DNA from: 2-01-FULL-40-42 sp964349415
GTDB lineage: Bacteria; Patescibacteriota; Microgenomatia; UBA1406; GWC2-37-13
Direction: 5' to 3'
Assembly: GCA_964349415.1 (NCBI GenBank)
Contig: CAYGGJ010000032.1
Location: 1-9,540 of the forward strand
DNA: 9,540 nucleotides
Positions 1 to 7,161 of this stretch are shown here, in pieces. The translations under genes and the position numbers were made by a program. Every line of letters starts with the position of its first letter. The stretch's first letter is position 1. The notes beneath the pieces were generated by a model. That model made no database searches and was not told the origin of the DNA. It was given only the letters and a program-made list of their open reading frames with translations.

Positions 1-1
1 C

Positions 2-913
2 CGCGAACAGCTGCTGCTTCTCAAACGTTTTACCAAGAGAGCTGCTCTTGCTTTGGATGCGGATTCTTCGGGTGAGGAGGCAATACGCCGCGGGATAGAA
101 GAGGCTGAAGCATTTGATATAGAGCTTGACGTGGTGCAATTTGATTTTGCAAAAGATCCCGACGAGGCAGTAAGAAAAGATCCGGTAAAATTCAAAAAAG
201 AACTCCAGAAACATATTCCTGTATACGACTTTATTTTAGAAATGCTTTCTAAAAAATATCCGGAAGAAGACGCGTTTAGTAAAAAGAAAATTGGAGAGGA
301 GATCGCGCCCTACATCGACCGCATCACCAACCCCATCGTTTATTCCCACTACATAAAAAAAGTCGCAAAATCACTCGACGTTAGCGAATCAAGCATCGAA
401 TCAATGATAAGGAAATTTAAACAAAAGAAAAGGCAACAGGCTTACACGAAGTCTACGTATCAAAAAAAAGAAAACGGTGATCGTGAGAAAAACCTCCAGA
501 CATATCTACTTAGTCTGGTTTTCCAGGATGAGTATCCATACGAACCCTCGGACAAAGTTTTTAAAATCTTGGAGCCCAAGGATTTTTCATACCCTTCGTA
601 CGGAAAACTGAGCGAGATCTTTTTGAGCTACCAAAAAAAGAATCCTGCGGAATTTAAGCAAAAAGATTTTTTGGAAAGTTTAAGTAGTGAGTTAAAAGCA
701 GTGTTTGACGAACTTTTTCTTTATGCAAGTTATAGGGGTGAGGAAGAAGAGAATATGGAGAAGTTGGCGTATGAAATTAAAAAATTATCATTGAAACGCA
801 AGATTTCTGAGTTTGCCAAAAGCGAAAAAGACCTTACTAAGGAGCAGGAGAAAAAGGTGCAAGAATTAACCGTAAACTTAAAAGACGTAGAAAAGATGCT
901 CTTTTCAGTGTAA
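2..913 (+). CDS. dnaG: DNA primase DnaG, C-terminal half (5' end cut by window edge)
   Basis: This is the primase that makes RNA primers at the replication fork and docks on the replicative helicase DnaB. The frame is open from the first bases, so the gene begins upstream. About 303 residues are present, roughly half the usual 580-600 residues. At fragment residues 16-24, LALDADSSG carries the TOPRIM metal-binding DxD (D19, D21), and KDPDEAVRKDP at 51-61 is the typical end of the catalytic core. The TOPRIM catalytic glutamate and the zinc-binding domain would lie outside the window. Residues of about 95-145 form the helical end of the polymerase domain and end in a basic KQKKRQQ linker. Residues of about 157-303 match the helical DnaB-binding domain, weakly conserved and rich in Lys and Glu. 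The TTG at 53 is an internal Leu codon, not a start. It stops at TAA, 12 bases before rpoD, and is probably cotranscribed with it. Confidence 0.95.
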   Translation, partial: REQLLLLKRFTKRAALALDADSSGEEAIRRGIEEAEAFDIELDVVQFDFAKDPDEAVRKDPVKFKKELQKHIPVYDFILEMLSKKYPEEDAFSKKKIGEEIAPYIDRITNPIVYSHYIKKVAKSLDVSESSIESMIRKFKQKKRQQAYTKSTYQKKENGDREKNLQTYLLSLVFQDEYPYEPSDKVFKILEPKDFSYPSYGKLSEIFLSYQKKNPAEFKQKDFLESLSSELKAVFDELFLYASYRGEEEENMEKLAYEIKKLSLKRKISEFAKSEKDLTKEQEKKVQELTVNLKDVEKMLFSV

Positions 914-925
914 AATATATATCCA

Positions 926-2017
926 ATGACCAAACAAAAGCTTCCCCGTACTCTCAATGAGTTGCTTAAGCAAGGTGAAGAAGACGGCTTTTTGGTACAA
1001 GACGACATACTACTTGTCTATCCCGAACCTGAAAAGCACATAGAAGAAATTGATAACTTTTTCGGATCCGCACTTGAAAAAGGTATAGATATCTTTGAGA
1101 CCGTATCTACTCGTGAAGAAGAAGAGGCTAAAAAATCAGTTGAGGAAATGGAGCGGGAGATCGAACATCTCATCTCCTCACGGCAAGGAGAGTCCCTTGA
1201 TCCTATTAAAAAATACCTAAAGGAAATAGGGAAGACCCCTCTTCTTACTTTCGAGCAAGAAGTTGATCTTGCCAAAAAGTACGAAAAGAACAGTGCAAAG
1301 GCGAAGGAACAGTTGATAAAGGCAAATCTCCGCTTGGTTGTATCCATTGCCAAGAAATATCTTGGCAGGCGCCTTTCCTTTTTAGATCTTATTCAGGAGG
1401 GAAATAAGGGTTTGATCCGGGGAGTGGAGAAGTACGACTGGAGAAGGGGATTTAAGTTTTCAACATATGCTACATGGTGGATTAGACAGGCTATCACCCG
1501 CGCCATCGCAGACCAGTCCCGTACTATCCGTATACCCGTGCATATGGTCGATCAGATCAACCGTTTCTACAAAACCCAAAGACGCCTTACTCAGAAATTA
1601 GGACGCGAGCCAAAGACCAAAGAGGTCGCCAAAGAGATGTTGATTACGGTTGAGGAAGTAGAGAATCTGGTAAGAATCTCCCAACAACCAAAGTCGTTAT
1701 CCACACCAATAGGTGATGATAAGGAAACGACACTTGAGCAATTTATAGCAGATAAGAATCAACCTACTTTATACGACAAGGTTTCAAAGGAGCTTCTTAA
1801 GGATGCATTAAACAAAGTATTGGAGACTCTTTCTCCCCGTGAGAAAAAGGTGCTTATGATGAGGTTTGGACTTGAAGATTCGAAGCCCAAGACTCTTGAA
1901 GAAGTGGGTCGTGAATTTAAAGTGACCCGTGAGCGTATTCGTCAAATCGAGGCAAAGGCAATCCGAAAATTAAAGCATCCTACACGAGCCCGCAAACTCC
2001 GTGACTTCTTAGAGTGA
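926..2017 (+). CDS. rpoD: Principal (housekeeping) RNA polymerase sigma factor, sigma-70 group 1
   Basis: This subunit directs RNA polymerase to -35/-10 promoters. The 363 residues are close to SigA-type factors (about 370), without the large insertion of E. coli RpoD. A region 1.1-like domain lies at residues 8-57, followed by an acidic linker. Region 1.2 begins at DPIKKYLKEIGKTPLL (92-107). Region 2 includes DLIQEGNKGLIRGVEKYD (154-171) and the -10 recognition helix around TYATWWIRQAITRAIADQ (180-197), which is nearly invariant. Region 3 covers about 205-275. Region 4 ends in the helix-turn-helix TLEEVGREFKVTRERIRQIE (323-342), which reads the -35 box. The intact 2.4 and 4.2 helices fit the TATAAT and TTGnCA-like boxes seen elsewhere in the window. 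The ATG follows dnaG by 12 bases with no Shine-Dalgarno. An AT-rich run over the dnaG stop (TAAAAT, 911-916) could be a weak internal promoter. The 3' end overlaps a convergent gene by 9 bases. Confidence 0.97.
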   Translation: MTKQKLPRTLNELLKQGEEDGFLVQDDILLVYPEPEKHIEEIDNFFGSALEKGIDIFETVSTREEEEAKKSVEEMEREIEHLISSRQGESLDPIKKYLKEIGKTPLLTFEQEVDLAKKYEKNSAKAKEQLIKANLRLVVSIAKKYLGRRLSFLDLIQEGNKGLIRGVEKYDWRRGFKFSTYATWWIRQAITRAIADQSRTIRIPVHMVDQINRFYKTQRRLTQKLGREPKTKEVAKEMLITVEEVENLVRISQQPKSLSTPIGDDKETTLEQFIADKNQPTLYDKVSKELLKDALNKVLETLSPREKKVLMMRFGLEDSKPKTLEEVGREFKVTRERIRQIEAKAIRKLKHPTRARKLRDFLE

Positions 2018-2383
2018 TTTTCTTACTTTTTTCCTTGTAAAGATGCGGACAATTCCTAAAAGTGGAGGAGCAACTATTTCACCCAAAGTGATGGACTTTT
2101 TTAAACCACTAGGTTCATGATTTTCAATATAAGAAAGACGTTTTAGACGTTGATCAATAACATAGCCTAGATGGTCATAAGCGAGATCATCCATAGTTAA
2201 TTCCGCCTGAGCATTTGCCTTATCTACAGCTTTTTGGCTTCCGTTAGGAAAACGAGCATTAGCTTCAATCTCTGTCTCTGCGATTTCTTGTCCGATCTGA
2301 GCGCCTTCACTCATCCCGTGGATAAAAAGAAAAGTTCCACCTGCAACTAAGAGCGGCCTAATCCATTTCTTTCGTTCTACCAT
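2009..2383 (-). CDS. Hypothetical small membrane protein with two hydrophobic segments
   Basis: I do not recognise the family. The 124-residue product starts with a basic stretch (MVERKKWIR), followed by a hydrophobic segment at about residues 9-23 (PLLVAGGTFLFIHGM). A polar, Ala/Glu/Asp-rich, probably helical middle spans about 25-95. A second hydrophobic segment lies at about 98-115 (ITLGEIVAPPLLGIVRIF), and the tail is strongly basic (TRKKVRKSL). This suggests either a membrane hairpin with the middle outside, or one transmembrane anchor plus an amphipathic C-terminal helix. The best evidence that the gene is real is upstream: an extended -10 (TGTTATAAT) ends 7 bases before the ATG. It is divergent from the acetyltransferase, and its stop overlaps the end of rpoD by 9 bases. 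No catalytic motif or cysteine pattern is visible, so no function is proposed. Confidence 0.72.
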   Translation of the reverse strand: MVERKKWIRPLLVAGGTFLFIHGMSEGAQIGQEIAETEIEANARFPNGSQKAVDKANAQAELTMDDLAYDHLGYVIDQRLKRLSYIENHEPSGLKKSITLGEIVAPPLLGIVRIFTRKKVRKSL

Positions 2384-2390
2384 ACGGCCT

Positions 2391-2399
2391 ATTATAACA
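2391..2399 (-). promoter_or_regulatory. Extended -10 promoter for the small membrane protein gene
   Basis: Read on the minus strand, this is TGT-TATAAT: a perfect -10 hexamer (2396 to 2391) preceded by the TGn extended -10 motif. Seven bases separate the hexamer from the ATG at 2383, so transcription should start at or within a base of the start codon and give a leaderless mRNA. I see no good -35 box 16-18 bases upstream, as is typical for extended -10 promoters. Confidence 0.7.
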
Positions 2400-2422
2400 A
2401 ACTAAACCTCTCAAGAGAATAG

Positions 2423-2431
2423 TGCTATAAT
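2423..2431 (+). promoter_or_regulatory. Extended -10 promoter for the GNAT acetyltransferase gene
   Basis: The sequence reads TGC-TATAAT, a perfect -10 hexamer at 2426-2431 with the TGn extension. The ATG at 2438 begins after only six further bases (ATTGAT), so its A is the seventh base past the -10, the usual transcription start position. A leaderless transcript is predicted. The -35 position (2403-2408, TAAACC) is a poor match. The -10 boxes of this and the divergent promoter are 29 bases apart, with a small imperfect inverted repeat (TCTC-AA-GAGA, 2409-2418) between them. Confidence 0.72.
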
Positions 2432-2437
2432 ATTGAT

Positions 2438-2911
2438 ATGGATATACGTTTGGCAAAAAAGGAAGATATTGTAGAACTCGCAGAGGTGTACCAGCTAGCA
2501 TACAATTCTCTAAATATAGGTGAAAATTGGAATCAAGAAACTTCCATAAAACTCATCAAATATTTTTTCGACCTACAACCGGACTTATTCTTTGTGGCAG
2601 AACTTGATGACAAAGTAGTCGGAGGACTAGTCGCCCAAATAAAGCCATGGTGGGATGGAAATCATTTGGTTGAAGGGGAGTTGTTTGTTCATCCAGATCA
2701 TCAAAGCAAAGGTTTGGGAAAGAAGTTGATTAAAAAACTGTTTTCAGAGGCAAAAGAAAAATATGGCGCTATATCCTGGGATACCTTTACCCACAGAGTT
2801 TATGAACACCCTTTAAAATGGTATAAAAACATGGGTTTCGAAGAAATAGCTAATTGGGTAATGATTACGGGAGACGTTAAAAAAGTACTAAAGAATTTAA
2901 AGGAAGCTTGA
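2438..2911 (+). CDS. GNAT-family N-acetyltransferase
   Basis: This is a 157-residue, single-domain GNAT protein, which would transfer an acetyl group from acetyl-CoA to an amine. The acetyl-CoA pyrophosphate-binding motif A is clear at residues of about 86-97: strand end LFVHPDH, then QSKGLG matching the Q/RxxGxG/A consensus, then helix KKLIKKLFSEA. The N-terminal MDIRLAKKEDIVELAEVY is the usual first strand and helix, and the C-terminal WYKNMGFEEIANW is the typical motif B end. The stretch QIKPWWDGNHLVEGE, just before motif A, is the central sheet and may form part of the acceptor site. The substrate (protein N-terminus, antibiotic, polyamine or sugar amine) cannot be told from sequence. It is expressed from its own promoter, probably without a leader, and is followed 35 bases later by the CPBP gene. 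Confidence 0.9.
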   Translation: MDIRLAKKEDIVELAEVYQLAYNSLNIGENWNQETSIKLIKYFFDLQPDLFFVAELDDKVVGGLVAQIKPWWDGNHLVEGELFVHPDHQSKGLGKKLIKKLFSEAKEKYGAISWDTFTHRVYEHPLKWYKNMGFEEIANWVMITGDVKKVLKNLKEA

Positions 2912-2936
2912 TAAAAATTGGTTAATTAAGTAGAGT
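2908..2936 (+). promoter_or_regulatory. Candidate -35/-10 promoter for the CPBP gene
   Basis: TTGATA (2908-2913, 5 of 6 to TTGACA) and TAGAGT (2931-2936, 4 of 6 to TATAAT) are separated by exactly 17 bases. The -35 overlaps the stop codon of the acetyltransferase gene. The ATG at 2947 is ten bases beyond the -10, so the predicted leader would be only a few bases. A weak AGGA at 2939-2942 lies four bases before the ATG and may be chance. Confidence 0.45.
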
Positions 2937-2946
2937 TTAGGAATAA

Positions 2947-3597
2947 ATGGTTAGGAGTAAATCCCACACTGAAAGAGTGCTCAACATATGGGCAATCTCA
3001 CTTATTATCTGGAGTCTTTACCGGGCATATTTTCAGACTACTTTAAATCCCCTTATTGATGAGTTTATAGCAAAGCCTTTAGTATTCTTGCTCCCGGCAT
3101 ATCTTTTTATCACTCGCTTTGAGAAAAAACCTTTTTGGCATTCGGTAGGCTTTATCAAGCATGGTATTGGTAAAGAAATCCTGTACGGTCTTCTTGTGGG
3201 ATCAATATTTTTTGCCGGGGGGATAATTGCTACCGGACTTAAATTTAATCTCCAAGTCTTTTACGAGTCAAAATTTCTAATCGCAGCCCTTACTGCTTTT
3301 GCGGCAGCATTTACCGAAGAGATTCTATCACGGGGATTTGTGCTGAAAAGACTTTATGATGAATCAAAAAATATGTTTACTTCTTCATTTCTTGCAAGCG
3401 TCCTTTTTTTCTTTCTCCACGTACCTATCTTGTTTACCTCTCCAAATATGACGGGCACGCTGCTTTTCAAGGTTTTAATTACGGATATGATATTAAGTCT
3501 GGCGGTCTCCTTTGTATTTCTTGCGAGAAGAGAAAATCTTATTATGCCGATAATAATCCACGCTCTCTATACCCTGAGCCTTTTCTTATTTATCTGA
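2947..3597 (+). CDS. CPBP-family intramembrane metalloprotease-like protein (Abi/CAAX protease family)
   Basis: This is a 216-residue polytopic membrane protein with about six or seven hydrophobic segments (roughly residues 12-30, 44-57, 76-98, 109-123, 145-160, 173-193 and 199-215). The family signature is present: EEILSR at 124-129 (EExxxR motif) in TEEILSRGFVLKRL, and FFFLH at 154-158 (FxxxH motif). The third motif, normally HxxxN or HxxxD, reads HALYT at 205-209, so the last position is Thr. This may be a tolerated variant or a sign of altered activity. Family members include Rce1-type CAAX proteases, bacteriocin self-immunity proteins and regulated intramembrane proteases. The target here is unknown, and CAAX processing itself is unlikely in bacteria. 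It has its own candidate promoter, and its 3' end overlaps the convergent glycosyltransferase gene by 8 bases. Confidence 0.85.
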   Translation: MVRSKSHTERVLNIWAISLIIWSLYRAYFQTTLNPLIDEFIAKPLVFLLPAYLFITRFEKKPFWHSVGFIKHGIGKEILYGLLVGSIFFAGGIIATGLKFNLQVFYESKFLIAALTAFAAAFTEEILSRGFVLKRLYDESKNMFTSSFLASVLFFFLHVPILFTSPNMTGTLLFKVLITDMILSLAVSFVFLARRENLIMPIIIHALYTLSLFLFI

Positions 3598-5185
3598 CTT
3601 CATAGATCCAGAAGATTTCCTGCGTGCCAATCGTGATTTTTTTTATTTTTGACCGGTCGATATCCAATCCATTAAAATCGTCAGGATACCCTATGATTAC
3701 ATATTTCTCATTCTTTTTATCAATTCTGCTCGTCGAAAACGTAAATTTATCAAACTGTTCTACTTGACCGAAACCATACTCATCCGGCGAAGATAGTCTG
3801 GCCTGTTGTTGATATTTTTCCGGAGGATATTTCATGTAAAAGAGCAAAAAGATGTATGGTTGGCCATTTTTCCGGGTAATGTAAAAGCGATCATATTTAT
3901 CATAATTTTCCTTTACGTAAGCTGCCAGTTCGCGGTTACCCGTCTCCCAAGCACGTTGCACGAGAGCTCTTTTGGGATAGTGATTTAGATAAAAGTCCCA
4001 GGTATAAAATAAAAGGGATAGTTCGGCCAAGATTAAAAATACCAAAAGAAACAGAGAATATTTTTTGGGCACTGATAGATACAGTTGCCACATACCGTAG
4101 GAAACAATTATGAGGACAGGGATTAAGAAAAATAAAGATCTGGTGAGGGAAACTCCGGCCCAAGAAAGCGCAGCGGGAACAGGCGAGATAAGTAAAAGAG
4201 CAAGAAGTAAATAACGGTATCGTTCTTTCTTTTTAAATAAATAATAAAGACCGATAAAAAGAAAGACATATTCCAATGCAGTAACCGGACCCATGTCCTT
4301 GAAACCAAAACGGGGATTCTCATCTCCTTCTATGAAAAGAAATTGGGGTGAAAAGTATTTTGCATATGAATTTAAGAATTCTTTTTTTGCGACCGCCAAC
4401 TTGTTATAAACAAGTCGTGAGCCTCCTTCGGAGCGGAGCTCATTTATTTTTAAACTAAATCCCGGAGTATTAAAAAAGAGCAGGTTTCCTACGCGTTTTG
4501 GTTGATAGATTACATCGGTTATGCTAAAGAGCAAAAGGACCGTAAATAATAAAAGGACAATTTTTCTTCCTGCTTTTTCTCTCCAAAAATAAAATAAGGA
4601 TAGGATAAAAAACAAAAGTCCGAAGATTCTACCCGATTGATAGGAAAATAGAAGTAAGAGGCTCGATATGAGAAACAGCGTAATATTTTTAGGAGTAATT
4701 TTTTTAGTCAGTCTGACGAAAAAATAAAAAGAGAGAGTGATGAGAAAAACCGAAAGATATGCTTCATGAGCTTGTCTTGATATGGAAAGTGAGCCCCATG
4801 AAAGACCGCTGACAAGAGCGGCTAGGATTGCGGGTTTATCCTTTTCAAACAATTCTTTTACCAAAGCAAACATGGCAAAAGGGAAGAGGACAGCAAGTAG
4901 AGTATTGAGCATTCTGGAGGACGTTTCGGACAGACCGAATAACTTTATTGCTGGAACAGAAAGATATGAATAAAGAGGAAGTTTATAATCACCGAATGAT
5001 TTTAAGCGCAGCGGTAAAAGAGCTCCATATTCATCCTTTCCGGTTTGTGCGATAGAGTATGCGTTGTAACCAAACGCCGCCTCATCAGCATTAAACGATG
5101 GTGGAGCAGCATCCTTTTTATAAAGATTCAAAAAAAGCGCTGCTAGGGATATCAAAACTAAGATAAAAAAAGTTTTCTTTTTCAT
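3590..5185 (-). CDS. GT39-like (GT-C fold) polytopic membrane glycosyltransferase
   Basis: This 531-residue protein is of the ArnT/PMT-like GT-C type, which moves a sugar from a polyprenyl-phosphate donor to an acceptor on the outer face of the membrane. A first transmembrane helix (about 5-21) leads into the large first extracytoplasmic loop with NADEAAFGYNAYSI (32-45), where D34/E35 match the catalytic acidic pair, followed by GKDEYG and KSFGDYKLPLYSYL (62-75). SISRQAHEAYL (134-144) resembles the second conserved loop. About ten further hydrophobic helices follow to about residue 398, then a soluble extracytoplasmic C-terminal domain (about 405-531) with no assignable fold. It is the last gene of the four-gene operon, and its ATG overlaps the preceding stop in an ATGA arrangement, implying translational coupling. 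The donor sugar and acceptor (lipid, polysaccharide or protein) are not determinable. Confidence 0.85.
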   Translation of the reverse strand: MKKKTFFILVLISLAALFLNLYKKDAAPPSFNADEAAFGYNAYSIAQTGKDEYGALLPLRLKSFGDYKLPLYSYLSVPAIKLFGLSETSSRMLNTLLAVLFPFAMFALVKELFEKDKPAILAALVSGLSWGSLSISRQAHEAYLSVFLITLSFYFFVRLTKKITPKNITLFLISSLLLLFSYQSGRIFGLLFFILSLFYFWREKAGRKIVLLLFTVLLLFSITDVIYQPKRVGNLLFFNTPGFSLKINELRSEGGSRLVYNKLAVAKKEFLNSYAKYFSPQFLFIEGDENPRFGFKDMGPVTALEYVFLFIGLYYLFKKKERYRYLLLALLLISPVPAALSWAGVSLTRSLFFLIPVLIIVSYGMWQLYLSVPKKYSLFLLVFLILAELSLLFYTWDFYLNHYPKRALVQRAWETGNRELAAYVKENYDKYDRFYITRKNGQPYIFLLFYMKYPPEKYQQQARLSSPDEYGFGQVEQFDKFTFSTSRIDKKNEKYVIIGYPDDFNGLDIDRSKIKKITIGTQEIFWIYEVR

Positions 5186-6075
5186 TTAAACTTGGAAAGA
5201 ATTTTACTATCTTGAAGTATAAAAGACTTCATCTGTTTTTGTCTTTGCTCTATGATTTTTTTTATTTTTCCAAAGGCTTCCAGGAAGCCTGATATAAACA
5301 AAGGTTCCCGCTTTAAAAAATAGTAGATGAAATTGGGAATAAGAAGAAGCCAGTAGGTAAAGATTAACCCGCGGTCAGTGATATTTTTGATCATAAAAAT
5401 ATGTTGGTTTCTAAAAGCTATTTTTTTCACTTTTCTGCTATCGAAATATTTACCGATCGTACCTTCATGATGGTGAGTTACGATTATGCTTGAGTCGAAA
5501 AAAACTTCAAATCCTGCTTTCCACGCTCTATATGAGAGATCGATATCTTCCCAGTAAAAAGGACTATATAACGTATCAAATCCTCCAAGCTTAAGGAATT
5601 TTTCTTTATCAAAGATACTAGTTCCTCCTTCTGCCCATGCAGTGATCCCGCTATCCATAGTTTCTGCCGCATTATGCTTTACTAAACCATAGTCCCAAAA
5701 AATTGTATTTTTGCCCACCTTTTTTTCATCCACTTCTTTTTGAAGAAAAGAAACTCCAAAAAGGGCATCATTGTCTTCAAAATGCTTAAGTGCTTTAGAA
5801 TACGAAGAATCGTTTAAAATGACGTCGCTGTTAAGGAGCATTATGTATTTTCCCTTTGCCTTTTCAACTCCTGCATTTACCGCACCTGCAAAGCCGAGAT
5901 TTTTTTCATTCTCAACAAGTACAAGGTCAAAGTCTTTCAATTCGGTTTTTATACTTTTTTCCGGATTATCATTGACTACTATTACTTCGCAGTCCTTCAG
6001 ATAGATCAAATTTTGCCTGAGGTTTTGGACGAGTTCATCAGTATTTTTGTACGCCGGTATTATTACTGAAACCAT
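5182..6075 (-). CDS. GT2-family glycosyltransferase, rhamnosyltransferase/WcaA-like
   Basis: This is a 297-residue GT-A fold, inverting family 2 enzyme that uses a nucleotide-sugar at the cytoplasmic face of the membrane. VSVIIPAYKNTDEL (2-15) is the nucleotide-binding first strand, and NLGFAGAVNAGVEKAKG (59-75) is the loop typical of GT2 rhamnosyltransferase-like proteins. NSD (82-84) stands at the DxD metal site, GGTSIFDKEKFLKLGGFD (150-167) forms the acceptor region, and WEDIDLSYRAW (175-185) carries the catalytic base. HHHEGTIGK (201-209) follows. A hydrophobic patch at about 236-254 may attach it to the membrane, and the C-terminus is basic. The start is an ATG three bases after the TAA of the GT4 gene with no Shine-Dalgarno, so it is probably translated by reinitiation. 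Its TGA overlaps the next ATG. The sugar specificity is unknown, and the similarity to rhamnosyltransferases is only at family level. Confidence 0.88.
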   Translation of the reverse strand: MVSVIIPAYKNTDELVQNLRQNLIYLKDCEVIVVNDNPEKSIKTELKDFDLVLVENEKNLGFAGAVNAGVEKAKGKYIMLLNSDVILNDSSYSKALKHFEDNDALFGVSFLQKEVDEKKVGKNTIFWDYGLVKHNAAETMDSGITAWAEGGTSIFDKEKFLKLGGFDTLYSPFYWEDIDLSYRAWKAGFEVFFDSSIIVTHHHEGTIGKYFDSRKVKKIAFRNQHIFMIKNITDRGLIFTYWLLLIPNFIYYFLKREPLFISGFLEAFGKIKKIIEQRQKQMKSFILQDSKILSKFK

Positions 6076-6078
6076 ATT

Positions 6079-7161
6079 TTACTGAATCGACAAAACTTCC
6101 CGAACTTTTTTTTCAAATACATCTTTTCCAAAATTCTCTACTACAAATCCGCGTCCCGCTGTTTGTATTTTCTTCTGCAGTTTTAAGTCTTTAATGACCT
6201 TTTCCAGTTTTTTTATCAATTCGTTCTCGGTTCGAAACGTGTAGCCGTTCTTATTATCCTTTACTAATTCATTTATTCCTCCTGCTTTGTAGCAAAAGAC
6301 GATAGAGAGGGAAGCCATTGCTTCAAGTGGGGTAATCCCCAAGTGCTCCGTCTTTTCGGGTTGAAGTTTCTCATCGACTCCGAAACCGGTGAAGTGCCAA
6401 TAAAACTGGGCCTTACTATACAGGCTTAAGAGTTCTTTAAAATCCACATTTGGTTTTAATAAAATATTTGGATCGTTTTCGGTAAGCGTGCGGAGTGAAT
6501 TAAAATATGCCCTATCTTCGTCTTTTAATCCTCCGGCAAGAAGCAATTTATATCCTTGTAAAATGCCTTGGTTTGAAAGTTTGCGGAAAAGCGAAATCAT
6601 CAACTTATGATTTTTTACATGAAGTCCTCCAAAAAAACGTCCTACAGAAAGAATAATTTTTTCCTTCGCCACATTTTTCTTTTCTAAAAAAACAGGATCT
6701 ATAAAGGGATATAGGGTGTTTGATTCAATACCCCAATCCTTGAGGTGTTTTCCGGTAAATTCCGAATTACTTATGAAAGTAGCATTGGCTGTTTTTAATT
6801 TATTAAGATAGCTTCTTGAGTAAAGAGGGGCGTAAGGGACCATACTGAAGATGAAGTTTTTTCTTGCAGGAGAATAAAAATAACTCCCGTCGGTAACATA
6901 GAAGAAATAGTCATAGGGAAAGAGCCTTAAGGTCCGGGTAACAAAGGAGTTTCCTTTTTTAAACACATTGGGTTTAAAAGTCAGAGAGTCAAACGTCAGA
7001 TTAAAACGGTTCTTGATAGCATCCGTAAGGTCTTCGTCCCAAAATACATCTGTTTCGTAACCTGCGCTATCCAATACCTTAAGGATAGAGAGAATATGTT
7101 TTTCTCCGCCGCCTAAGACGTCGAGGTAGGGATCAAAGAGTCCGACTTTCCCTTTTTTCAT
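6079..7161 (-). CDS. GT4-family glycosyltransferase (GT-B fold), ALG11/mannosyltransferase-like
   Basis: This is a 360-residue retaining glycosyltransferase. The start at ATG 7161 is chosen because KVGLFDPYLDVLGGGEKHIL (5-24) is the usual extreme N-terminus of GT4 enzymes, including the glycine-rich loop GGGE. A TTG at 7212 would add 17 basic residues without family support. SNSEFTGKHLKDWGI (131-145) closes the first Rossmann domain and matches the ISNSEFT-type motif of GT4. IILSVGRFFGG (169-179) opens the donor-binding domain. EHLGITPLE (272-280) is the E-x7-E motif that binds the donor nucleotide-sugar, and GGINELVKDNKNGY (294-307) is the typical following loop. WHFTGFGVDEKLQPEKTEHLG resembles ALG11-like proteins, suggesting but not proving a mannose donor. 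It overlaps the upstream GT2 gene by 29 bases and lies three bases before the next gene. No Shine-Dalgarno is visible. Confidence 0.88.
   Translation of the reverse strand: MKKGKVGLFDPYLDVLGGGEKHILSILKVLDSAGYETDVFWDEDLTDAIKNRFNLTFDSLTFKPNVFKKGNSFVTRTLRLFPYDYFFYVTDGSYFYSPARKNFIFSMVPYAPLYSRSYLNKLKTANATFISNSEFTGKHLKDWGIESNTLYPFIDPVFLEKKNVAKEKIILSVGRFFGGLHVKNHKLMISLFRKLSNQGILQGYKLLLAGGLKDEDRAYFNSLRTLTENDPNILLKPNVDFKELLSLYSKAQFYWHFTGFGVDEKLQPEKTEHLGITPLEAMASLSIVFCYKAGGINELVKDNKNGYTFRTENELIKKLEKVIKDLKLQKKIQTAGRGFVVENFGKDVFEKKVREVLSIQ

Noticed and set aside
53..55. TTG as a start codon for the primase frame
   Set aside because: The frame is open upstream to the window edge, and the residues before it (KRFTKRAALAL) continue the TOPRIM strand leading to DAD, so this is an internal Leu codon.
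911..925. Leaderless promoter for rpoD at the dnaG stop (TAAAAT / TATATAT)
   Set aside because: There is no perfect -10, no -35, and the AT-run allows several registers. Cotranscription with dnaG explains the spacing equally well.
730..1353. Ser/Phe-rich minus-strand open frames opposite dnaG and rpoD
   Set aside because: They are antisense to well-conserved genes, with the Ser/Phe/Cys-rich composition typical of reversed Lys/Glu codons, and have no promoter or start context.
2409..2418. TCTC-AA-GAGA inverted repeat as an operator between the divergent promoters
   Set aside because: The four-base arms are too short to distinguish from chance, although the central position is suggestive.
3633..3656. 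T-rich tract after the CPBP gene as an intrinsic terminator
   Set aside because: No stable GC stem precedes it; nearby CGTG copies are direct, not inverted. The T-run is the Lys/Ile-rich coding of the convergent GT-C gene.
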